NCBI GenBank assembly: GCA_041687755.1
Contig: JBDNJM010000041.1
Span: 1-31,096 of the forward strand
Direction: 5' to 3'
DNA length: 31,096 nucleotides
Source of the DNA: JBDNJM01 sp041687755
Lineage (GTDB): Bacteria; Planctomycetota; UBA1135; GCA-002686595
Below, piece after piece: positions 25,026-31,096 of this stretch; within the stretch, counting starts at the first letter, position 1; each line of letters starts with the position of its first letter. Under the pieces are notes generated by a model that was not told the origin of the DNA, made no database searches, and saw only the letters and a list, made by a program, of their open reading frames with translations. A program made the translations under genes and the position numbers.

Positions 25026-25649
25026 TCAGAGCTTCGCGCGCATGCGCTTGAGCTCGCGATACTCGGCCACCAGCAGATAGTAGGCCTCGTTCAGAGCCTC
25101 GTGCAGCGCTTCAACGTCGGCACCCGCCGCAAAGTCCACGGGCGGCAGTTTCAGCTCCGAACTTCGCCAGCGGCTCAGGCGCAGCTGCAGGCCACGATCT
25201 CCGAGATCGACAAGCACAGGCATACGCGCATCGAGCGTGGAAATGCCCTCCGCCTCGAACTGGGCCGCGTAGCGGTCGAACGCCTCGACCTCCGCGGCGA
25301 ACCGAGCGCCCAGCTCCGCAGCTCCCTCGGCCTCCAGCGGCGTCAAGCCTCCGGCGGCGAGTCGGCGCAGTCCGTTGATGCGATCCGCCACGCCATTGAG
25401 CCCGATCATCGCGCGCTCCATGAACGGTATGCCGCGGCCGACCGGCACACGAATCAAGTTCTGGCTCGAACTGAGCCACACCAGATCCCGCTGGGGAATC
25501 TCCGCTGCCAACGCGCCCGCACTCCCGAACGGCGCCCTCGGCTCGAGCGTCCCAAGCCCGCTGAACAAGTGCAGGATCCAGGCCAATCCGGCCGACAATC
25601 CCGCCAACCAGACGAGTCGCCAGGGGCCTTCAGTTGAGCGCGCAGCCAT
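25026..25649 (-). CDS. Membrane-anchored protein of unknown function
   Basis: A protein of 207 aa from ATG 25649-25647 (a TTG 18 nt upstream is possible). One transmembrane helix spans about residues 12-32 (LVWLAGLSAGLAWILHLF). The rest is predicted mostly helical with Ala/Glu-rich heptad-like stretches and ends in a basic helix (LVAEYRELKRMRAKL). I do not recognise the family. The topology suggests a periplasmic helical bundle, perhaps a partner of an envelope complex. It converges with PhoX without a single spacer base between the two stop codons. Confidence 0.65.
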   Translation of the reverse strand: MAARSTEGPWRLVWLAGLSAGLAWILHLFSGLGTLEPRAPFGSAGALAAEIPQRDLVWLSSSQNLIRVPVGRGIPFMERAMIGLNGVADRINGLRRLAAGGLTPLEAEGAAELGARFAAEVEAFDRYAAQFEAEGISTLDARMPVLVDLGDRGLQLRLSRWRSSELKLPPVDFAAGADVEALHEALNEAYYLLVAEYRELKRMRAKL

Positions 25650-25790
25650 CAGGGTTGTTGTCGACAAAGCGCCGACGGTCCATGAGCGCGCGATTGCGCT
25701 TTCTCCGGTCTGCCCCTAGTTCTCGGACCTAGCCCTTACTGAGGGCATCTAGACTCCCTTTCAGGCCCTGCTCCGACGCCTCCAGCCGCC
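25650..25790. promoter_or_regulatory. Divergent intergenic region with a small hairpin
   Basis: GCCCT-TACTG-AGGGC at 25732-25746 is a perfect 5-bp stem-loop in the probable leader of the amidotransferase gene. Possible -10-like TAGACT at 25750-25755 lacks a convincing -35. Function is unproven. Confidence 0.25.
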
Positions 25791-26567
25791 ATGACTCTCA
25801 ACGCACAAGCTCCCGACTCCCGCGGAATCGCCCTCGCCCTGTGCGGCTCGACCGTCGAGCCGCTCGTGCCCCGACGCGGCAACTTCACCGAGTGGTTCCG
25901 CGCGGGCCTGGGGCTCGGGGCCAGCGATGCCCCCGCGTTCGCTCTGCACGAGGGAGAGCAACTGCCCGACCCGTCGGTTCTGCGCGGCGTAGTTTTCTCC
26001 GGCTCACCCGCCATGGTCACCCAACAGGCGCCCTGGAGCCTCGCCGCCGAAAGCTGGATCCGAGCCGCTATCGAAGCGCAGCTGCCGGTGCTCGGCGTCT
26101 GCTACGGCCACCAGCTGCTCGCCCGCGCGACCGGCGGCGCCGTGGACTTCAACCCCGCGGGCCGCGCGATCGGGCGCGCGACCTGTCGACTCACCGAGGC
26201 CGGCCGGCGCGACGCGCTGTTGGGCACAGCCGGACCTTCGTTCGAAACGCTCGTCAGCCACTCGCAGGTCGTCACGACCTTGCCCCCAGGCGCCCGCGTC
26301 CTCGGCGTCGCCGATCACGACGCCCACTTCGCGTTCCGCGTCGGGACCGGTATCGGCGTCCAATTCCACCCCGAGTTCGACGCGGACATCACGGCTGGCT
26401 ACCTCGAACACCGCCGGGACGCAATCGCCGCGGATGGCATTGACGTAGACGCGCGGCTGCGAGAGCTCGTCGACACGCCCAAGGCCACCGGCCTGCTCGG
26501 CACGTTCGAACGCTGGACCGGCGACCGTTCGGCGACGGCCTCAGCCGGCGACGCCGGTCCGCAGTAG
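25791..26567 (+). CDS. Class I glutamine amidotransferase (GMP-synthase-like)
   Basis: A protein of 258 aa with the class I GATase fold and full triad: Cys104 in GVCYGHQLL, His193 and Glu195 in QFHPEF. It resembles stand-alone YfeJ/GuaA-like amidotransferases that hydrolyse glutamine or gamma-glutamyl compounds; no synthetase partner is adjacent. Cytoplasmic. The C-terminal ~50 residues are an extension rich in Asp/Arg/Thr. Its 3' end overlaps the convergent MATE gene by 27 bp. Confidence 0.88.
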   Translation: MTLNAQAPDSRGIALALCGSTVEPLVPRRGNFTEWFRAGLGLGASDAPAFALHEGEQLPDPSVLRGVVFSGSPAMVTQQAPWSLAAESWIRAAIEAQLPVLGVCYGHQLLARATGGAVDFNPAGRAIGRATCRLTEAGRRDALLGTAGPSFETLVSHSQVVTTLPPGARVLGVADHDAHFAFRVGTGIGVQFHPEFDADITAGYLEHRRDAIAADGIDVDARLRELVDTPKATGLLGTFERWTGDRSATASAGDAGPQ

Positions 26568-27995
26568 CGGGCGCACTCCTAGGGCGGTGATCAGGGCGCC
26601 GAGCGCGGCCCCCACCAGCAGGCCTGAGTAGTACCCCGCCATCGGGGAGAACCCGAGGCTGGGCGCTAGGGCACCGCCCAGAAGAATGGCGGGCACCATC
26701 AGGCCGATGCTCCGAACCGCACTCAAGGCCAGCCCGAGGCTCGCGCGGTCCAGGGCATCGAAGATCGAGCGCATCAGGAACACGACCCCCACAGCGAGCA
26801 CCGCAGGGCTGAGGAAGCGCATGCCCAGTGCGCCGAAGGCCTGGGCCTGGGGCTCCTCGAGCAACGCACCCGCCAGCCAGGGTCCGCCTAGGAGCGACAC
26901 GGGCGCAACGAACACCGCGCAGTAGATGAGCAGCAGCCGCAGGCCCTTGCCGAGCTCCGCGCGCAGCGCGCCCATGCGCCCCTGCCCGTGCAGCCTCGCT
27001 GCCAACATCAGCATCGCGACGCCCGTCGCGATCACGGGCATGGCGAGGAACCGCAGAGCACTGTCGAAGATCGACCACGCAGCGAGCGCGGGCTCCGGAT
27101 TGGGGGCCCGCTCGAGCACCGCATTGACGGCCAACCCCTCCACGGCGAGGAGTACGTAGGCCAGGCCCGAGGGGATCGCAATCCGCAGCAGCGACCGCAG
27201 CGGTGCCGCCACGCGCTCCATCGAGCGGCCGACGTTGCTCGCCAACCGTTCGGCCTCGTGCGCATTCGCCCTCAGCACCGCATAGCCCAGTCCCCCGAGG
27301 CGCCCCAGCGCCGTCGATAGCGCGATGCCGAAGATGCCCCAATGGAAGACGAACACGAACAGGGTGTTCAGCAGGACGTTCAGGATCGACGACGCCAGCC
27401 CCGCCCACATCATCGTCTTCGTGTCCTGGTGTGCCTTGACGATGGAGTCCGGCAGGATCGACCAGAACCCCGTGAGCGCCGTTCCTCCGAGCACGACGAC
27501 CGCATAGATCTTGAAGTTCCGCGCGACCGCCTCGCCGGCGCTCTGATAGGGCTCGGCGTACCAAATCGCGGCCGCGATCCCCACGAAGAGCACCGCGAGG
27601 CCCAGGACCAGGCGCCGGCTGGCCGCCTTCAGCTGCTCGATTTCACCCCAGCGCCCAGCCCCCATCGCCGCCGACAGCTTCGACGTCAGCCCGTTCGAGG
27701 CTCCGACCCAGCAGGCGATCAGCAGGAACTCGAACGGCATCGTCAGGCCGATCGCCGCCTGGGCGGCATCGACGTCCTCGAGATTCGCGGCGTAGATCCG
27801 ATCGACCCACGCAAAACCCGAGCGCAGGGTGAACGAAACGATCAACGGCCACGCCAGAACCGCCAGGCTCTTCTCGGTGGGCCCCAGACGATCGCGAGGT
27901 AGGTCGTTGGCCGCGGAGTCCTCGACCTGCGACGTGGCCCCCTCTTCCGGGGGGGTCTCCTCCGAGCCGGAGACTGTGGGCGGGAGCTGACTCAT
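26541..27995 (-). CDS. MATE-family multidrug/Na+ antiporter
   Basis: A protein of 484 aa from ATG 27995-27993; the frame is open to 28253 but that stretch is not membrane-like. After an acidic ~45-residue cytoplasmic tail come about 12 membrane helices in two halves. Features include SLAVLAWPLIVSFTLRSGF..DRIYAANL at the first helices and AIGLTMPFEFLLIACWVGASNGLTS in the position of the family's conserved second helix region, and a second half beginning LLRIAIPSGLAYVLLAVEGLAV. It would export cationic drugs or metabolites with Na+ or H+. The 3' end overlaps the amidotransferase gene. Confidence 0.85.
   Translation of the reverse strand: MSQLPPTVSGSEETPPEEGATSQVEDSAANDLPRDRLGPTEKSLAVLAWPLIVSFTLRSGFAWVDRIYAANLEDVDAAQAAIGLTMPFEFLLIACWVGASNGLTSKLSAAMGAGRWGEIEQLKAASRRLVLGLAVLFVGIAAAIWYAEPYQSAGEAVARNFKIYAVVVLGGTALTGFWSILPDSIVKAHQDTKTMMWAGLASSILNVLLNTLFVFVFHWGIFGIALSTALGRLGGLGYAVLRANAHEAERLASNVGRSMERVAAPLRSLLRIAIPSGLAYVLLAVEGLAVNAVLERAPNPEPALAAWSIFDSALRFLAMPVIATGVAMLMLAARLHGQGRMGALRAELGKGLRLLLIYCAVFVAPVSLLGGPWLAGALLEEPQAQAFGALGMRFLSPAVLAVGVVFLMRSIFDALDRASLGLALSAVRSIGLMVPAILLGGALAPSLGFSPMAGYYSGLLVGAALGALITALGVRPLLRTGVAG
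26545..26557. terminator. Small hairpin in the amidotransferase/MATE overlap
   Basis: CCGGC-GAC-GCCGG lies within the convergent overlap, just downstream of the MATE stop (26541-26543) in coding orientation of the amidotransferase. It could terminate in either direction; weak evidence. Confidence 0.25.
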
Positions 27996-28385
27996 AGATT
28001 CGGGCAGGCGCAGGAGACTACCCGCCTGAGCCCAGAACTCCAGGACACCCTGCAGCCCACCCCAGGATCCCCGACCGGTCCTCCGTACGACACATCCAGG
28101 ACCCCAATTGCCGTCCACCGGCCAGCCTCGAGCCTCCTCCTTGGGCTCGTTGCTCCACTCGGGCCGAGCGCCGAACCGCACGCCGACCGAGCGCGTCCAC
28201 TCAGCCGAATGGACCGGCATGACCGGCGAGCCGCCGCGTCCGCGCTCCAGCACGACCCCACCCGCCCGCGTTGCAATCCGGCCGCCCGCGAAGGAACCCT
28301 ACCCCCCGGCCTTGAGCCGGAAGCCCCGCGACACCACGATGCGCCTGCTGTCCGGCGCCACCCCGGGCTTCCGCCCCCCAACTCG
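27996..28385. promoter_or_regulatory. Divergent leader region with two mutually exclusive hairpins before the DUF5916 gene
   Basis: A 390-bp gap. CCGGC-CTTGA-GCCGG (28306-28320) is a compact stem-loop. CGGAAGCCC (28318-28326) pairs perfectly with GGGCTTCCG (28365-28373), 13 nt before the ATG. The two structures share 28318-28320, so only one can form fully. This resembles an attenuator or translational switch, though no ligand-binding fold is evident. No strong promoter for the MATE gene is visible. Confidence 0.35.
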
Positions 28386-30614
28386 ATGCCCCGAGACGTC
28401 CATTTGCCCTGGATCGCGCCCCGGGCGTGGCCGCGCGCAACCGGCGTGTCCCTCGCCCTGCTGGGCGTCCTATCGACCGCTGCGCCGGCCCTCGCCCAAG
28501 ACTCGGGCGTGGCCACGCCGGTTCAGGTGCCCCGGATCGCGGCGACGCCCCTGGGTGAGGCTCAGGCACCCCAGATCGACGGACGCCTAGACGACCCTGC
28601 CTGGGAGCTCGCCGAGCCTCTGACGGACTTCCGCCAGGTCATCCCCATCGCGGGCGCCGAGCCCTCGGAGCGCACCGTCGTCCGCCTGCTCGTCGGCCCC
28701 GAGGCCCTCTACATCGGCGTCGACTGCCTCGACAGCGACCCGACAGGCATCCGCGCCACCCAGATGGAGCGCGACGCCAACCTCGACCCCGATGATCGCG
28801 TCGAGATCGTGCTCGACACGTTCAGCGATGGCCAGAACGCCTTCTGGTTTCAGGTCGGACCCGTCGGAGGCATGGGTGACGCGCTCATCTCGCGCGGTGG
28901 AAACGCATTCAACAAGGACTGGGACGGCATCTGGCTGGCCCGCTCGAGGGTGACCGAAACCGGCTGGCAGGCTGAATTTCGCCTGCCCTGGGCGACCCTC
29001 GCGTTTAACCCGGACAAGGACGTCTGGGGCTTCAACCTGCGCCGCTTCATCCGCCGTCGCACCGAGGAGGTCCGCTGGGCCTCGCCCGATCCCGGCTCGC
29101 GCTTCTTCGCACCGGTGTTCGCAGGCGAACTGTCGGGCCTGGGCGGCCAGAACCAGGGGCTCGGCCTCGACCTCAAGCCCTTCGCCGTCGGCCGCTACCT
29201 GCGCGACGACGAGAGCGGCGATCGCGACCGCACCGGCGATATCGGTCTCGATCTCTTCTGGCGCATCTCGAACTCCACCAAGCTCAGCCTCTCGGTCAAC
29301 ACCGACTTCGCCGAGGCCGAAGTGGACTCCCGCCAGGTCAACCTGTCGCGCTTCTCGCTGTTCTTCCCCGAGCGGCGGGACTTCTTCCTCGAAGACTCAA
29401 GCGCCTTCGAATTCGGCCCCGGCAGCTCCGGCGGTCGCGACGTGCTGCCGTTCTTCAGCCGCGCGATCGGCCTCGACGAAAATCGCGCCCCCGTCCCCCT
29501 GCTCGGCGCGGCCAAGCTGACCGCGCGCACCGAGGACTACTCCGTCGGCCTCCTCAACGTGCAGCAGGACTCGACCGACACCCTCGACAGCCGCAACATC
29601 TTCGTCGGACGGTTTTCGAAGTCCATCGGCGACCAGTCGGACGCCGGAGTGATCTTCACCCAAGGCGACCCCGCCGCCGACACCACGGCCAGCACCTGGG
29701 GCGCGGATCTCAATCTGCGAACCAACACGCTGTTCGGCGACCGCAACGGCCGGCTGTCTGCGCTCTTCGTGGAGTCCCGCGGCCTCGATGGCGCAGCCGA
29801 CGGAGAGGCCCTCTCTCTGATCGCCAGCTACCCCAACGACGAAGTCGACCTCACGGCCAGCTACCTCGAAGTCGACGACGGCTTCGACCCGCGTCTCGGT
29901 TTCGTGCGCCGCACCGGCATCCGGCGCTACTCGGCCGACCTCGAGTGGCGCCCGCGCCTGAACACCGCGATTCGCCGCCTGGTCTTCTCAGTAGATCCGG
30001 ACCGCATTACCAACCTCGACAACGACGTGGAGAGCGAATCCCTTCGCATCGTCCCCCTCGGCATCGACTGGGAGAGCGACGATCGCCTGAGAGTCTTCGC
30101 CAGCGCCCAGCGCGAGGTCCTGGACGATCCGTTCGAGATTGCCGACTCCGTCACGATCCAGACGGGCGACTTTGACTTCCTGCGCTACGGTGCCAGCTTC
30201 CAGACGAGCGACCGCCGCCCCGTCTCGACCCGAGTCCGCTTCGAGGACGGCGAGTTCTACGACGGAAACCGCTTCGACCTCGGGCTCGACCTCGATTGGC
30301 GCCCCAACGCCACCCTCGGCCTTGGACTCGAATACGACTACCAAAACGTCGAACTGACTGCCGGCGACTTCGAAGTCAACATCGCGAGCGCCGACATCGA
30401 CGTCCTGTTCTCACCGGACCTCTCCTGGAACAGCATCATCCAGTACGACAACCTCAGCGACGACCTAGGCCTACAGAGCCGCGTCCGCTGGATCGTCCAA
30501 CCCGGCAACGAGATTTTCTTCGTCGTGAACCAGTCCTGGCTGGCAGAAAGCGGCAGCTATGTCCCTGGAGACGGATCTCTCGTCGCCAAGGTCGGCTGGA
30601 CCCTACGCTTCTGA
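28386..30614 (+). CDS. Outer-membrane barrel protein with CBM9-like domain (DUF5916)
   Basis: A protein of 742 aa from ATG 28386. Signal peptide to about residue 37 (TAAPALA-QD). Residues ~55-240 are a family 9 carbohydrate-binding-like domain (PQIDGRLDDPAWELAEPLTDF, IGVDCLDSDP, DDRVEIVLDTFSDGQNAFWF, WQAEFRLPWATLAF). The rest is a DUF5916 barrel with NTDFAEAEVDSRQVNLSRFSLFFPERRDFFLE and alternating strands, ending in the C-terminal aromatic signature GWTLRF expected of BAM substrates. Such proteins probably bind or pass glycans at the outer membrane; no catalytic function is known. The start is preceded by a possible switching hairpin. Confidence 0.88.
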   Translation: MPRDVHLPWIAPRAWPRATGVSLALLGVLSTAAPALAQDSGVATPVQVPRIAATPLGEAQAPQIDGRLDDPAWELAEPLTDFRQVIPIAGAEPSERTVVRLLVGPEALYIGVDCLDSDPTGIRATQMERDANLDPDDRVEIVLDTFSDGQNAFWFQVGPVGGMGDALISRGGNAFNKDWDGIWLARSRVTETGWQAEFRLPWATLAFNPDKDVWGFNLRRFIRRRTEEVRWASPDPGSRFFAPVFAGELSGLGGQNQGLGLDLKPFAVGRYLRDDESGDRDRTGDIGLDLFWRISNSTKLSLSVNTDFAEAEVDSRQVNLSRFSLFFPERRDFFLEDSSAFEFGPGSSGGRDVLPFFSRAIGLDENRAPVPLLGAAKLTARTEDYSVGLLNVQQDSTDTLDSRNIFVGRFSKSIGDQSDAGVIFTQGDPAADTTASTWGADLNLRTNTLFGDRNGRLSALFVESRGLDGAADGEALSLIASYPNDEVDLTASYLEVDDGFDPRLGFVRRTGIRRYSADLEWRPRLNTAIRRLVFSVDPDRITNLDNDVESESLRIVPLGIDWESDDRLRVFASAQREVLDDPFEIADSVTIQTGDFDFLRYGASFQTSDRRPVSTRVRFEDGEFYDGNRFDLGLDLDWRPNATLGLGLEYDYQNVELTAGDFEVNIASADIDVLFSPDLSWNSIIQYDNLSDDLGLQSRVRWIVQPGNEIFFVVNQSWLAESGSYVPGDGSLVAKVGWTLRF

Positions 30615-30969
30615 GAACGGCTTGCTGAACATCGCCAACAACCTGGCCGGGAACGCCATTCGACCGGTGGTCATCGGGCGCATGCAGGACGCATGCAGGA
30701 CGCAGAGAAGCGCCTGCAGGGGCGCTAGCGCCCCACTCGCGGCGTGCGAAGCGCGTCCCGCGCAGTCCAGGTGGGCGTCAAGCGACGCTTACGCTCACGC
30801 CGTGGGCGTGGAGCAAAGCGACGCAGCGAGCGCCGGACTACGCGAAATGACCCTAAGCAACGACCGGACCCTATCCCGACTACGGCGAAATGGCGTGGCC
30901 GGACCCGTACAACAGGGCAGCGCGCCATCGCCCAACGGAACCCCGCAGGTTCCGAGTAGACACGAAGGA
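30615..30969. other. Structured non-coding region between the barrel gene and the rRNA operon end
   Basis: No supportable gene. GGGGCGCTAGCGCCCC at 30719-30734 is a perfect 16-bp palindrome, likely the terminator region of the barrel gene. A longer hairpin spans 30786-30820: CGCTT with AAGCG, then GCTCACGCC with GGCGTGGAGC (one bulge), loop GTG. Two 11-bp direct repeats, GCATGCAGGAC, occupy 30680-30701. Confidence 0.5.
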
Positions 30970-30999
30970 GGCCCCGAGCTGCTTTCGCAACTCGGGGCC
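30970..30999 (-). terminator. rRNA operon terminator with GAAA tetraloop
   Basis: On the minus strand GGCCCCGAG pairs with CTCGGGGCC, continues through a U-G wobble and TGC/GCA, and is capped by GAAA. It lies directly after the 5S 3' end and is followed by TCCTTCG rather than a pure U-run. Confidence 0.75.
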
Positions 31000-31001
31000 A
31001 G

Positions 31002-31096
31002 AAGCCCCGGCGATACCTACTTTCGCGCTAATGCACTATCATCGGCAGTTCTTGCTTGACGACCGTGTTCGGGATGGGAACGGGTATGGCCAGGAA
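31002..31096 (-). rRNA. rrf: 5S ribosomal RNA, 3' portion (truncated by window edge)
   Basis: The minus strand reads GTTCCCATCCCGAACACGG, then a GCCGATGATAGTG-like stem and GCGAAAGTAGGT near the 3' end, which are the conserved loop B/C and helix IV-V elements of bacterial 5S rRNA. About 95 nt are present; roughly the first 20 lie outside the window. The exact 3' end (near 31002) is estimated from alignment with the E. coli gene by memory. Confidence 0.92.

Noticed and set aside
27996..28253. Upstream extension of the MATE gene
   Set aside because: Extension lacks membrane helices or similarity and begins in non-coding-looking DNA; ATG at 27995 fits better.
28209..28385. N-terminal extension of the DUF5916 protein from an upstream start
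   Set aside because: The extension is His/Arg/Pro-rich and would place the signal peptide internally; the ATG at 28386 gives a proper signal peptide.
30559..31059. Open frame running from the barrel gene end into the 5S gene
   Set aside because: It crosses palindromes, the rRNA terminator and the 5S rRNA itself and has no protein features.

Overview
The window is about 31.1 kb of GC-rich bacterial chromosome with compact, mostly intact genes on both strands. It fits a Planctomycetota bacterium, probably one of the marine lineages with large extracellular proteins. The evidence is a secreted protein built from ELW-TDGT-x-x-GT repeats, ending in a GQGC...LSNGLEL type C-terminal domain that I associate with those lineages, together with PhoX, BtpA, DUF5916 and CehA-like genes. 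The assignment is inferred from gene content; the only rRNA seen is the 3' part of a 5S gene at the right edge.

Layout, left to right. At 0-3 kb there is a duplicated 60-bp element beside a minus-strand methyltransferase with a lysine-rich repeat tail, a small HisC-C-terminal-like gene, and homoserine kinase (thrB). At 3-7.3 kb lie an SGNH hydrolase and a divergent enzyme-I (PtsI-like) protein on the minus strand, then a thermonuclease-type lipoprotein. At 7.5-10.6 kb is a secreted ELW-repeat protein broken by about five frameshifts and one nonsense codon. At 10.6-12.2 kb is a fluoride channel / HtrA protease pair. At 12.5-16.9 kb are a REC-GGDEF-EAL protein, a thioredoxin-like protein and a CehA-type PHP protein. 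At 16.9-19.5 kb is an SDR followed by a decayed pair: the C-terminal remnant of an LpxH-like (COG2908) metallophosphoesterase and an MJ1255-type glycosyltransferase interrupted by two in-frame TAG codons. At 19.8-25.6 kb are an M16-like secreted protein, BtpA, a PhoX phosphatase and a membrane-anchored unknown. At 25.8-30.6 kb are a glutamine amidotransferase, a MATE exporter and a CBM9/DUF5916 outer-membrane barrel protein. At 31 kb is the end of an rRNA operon coming from the right.

Most genes look like housekeeping or envelope functions with no single shared pathway. Three sequence-level themes recur. First, 12- or 15-bp in-frame tandem repeats expand loops in at least five different genes. 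Second, several genes end inside a GC-rich stem-loop that contains or touches the stop codon and lacks a U-tract. Third, several proteins keep their family fold but have lost catalytic residues (PtsI-like, GGDEF, PHP, M16-like). I saw no CRISPR array, transposase, integrase or tRNA.
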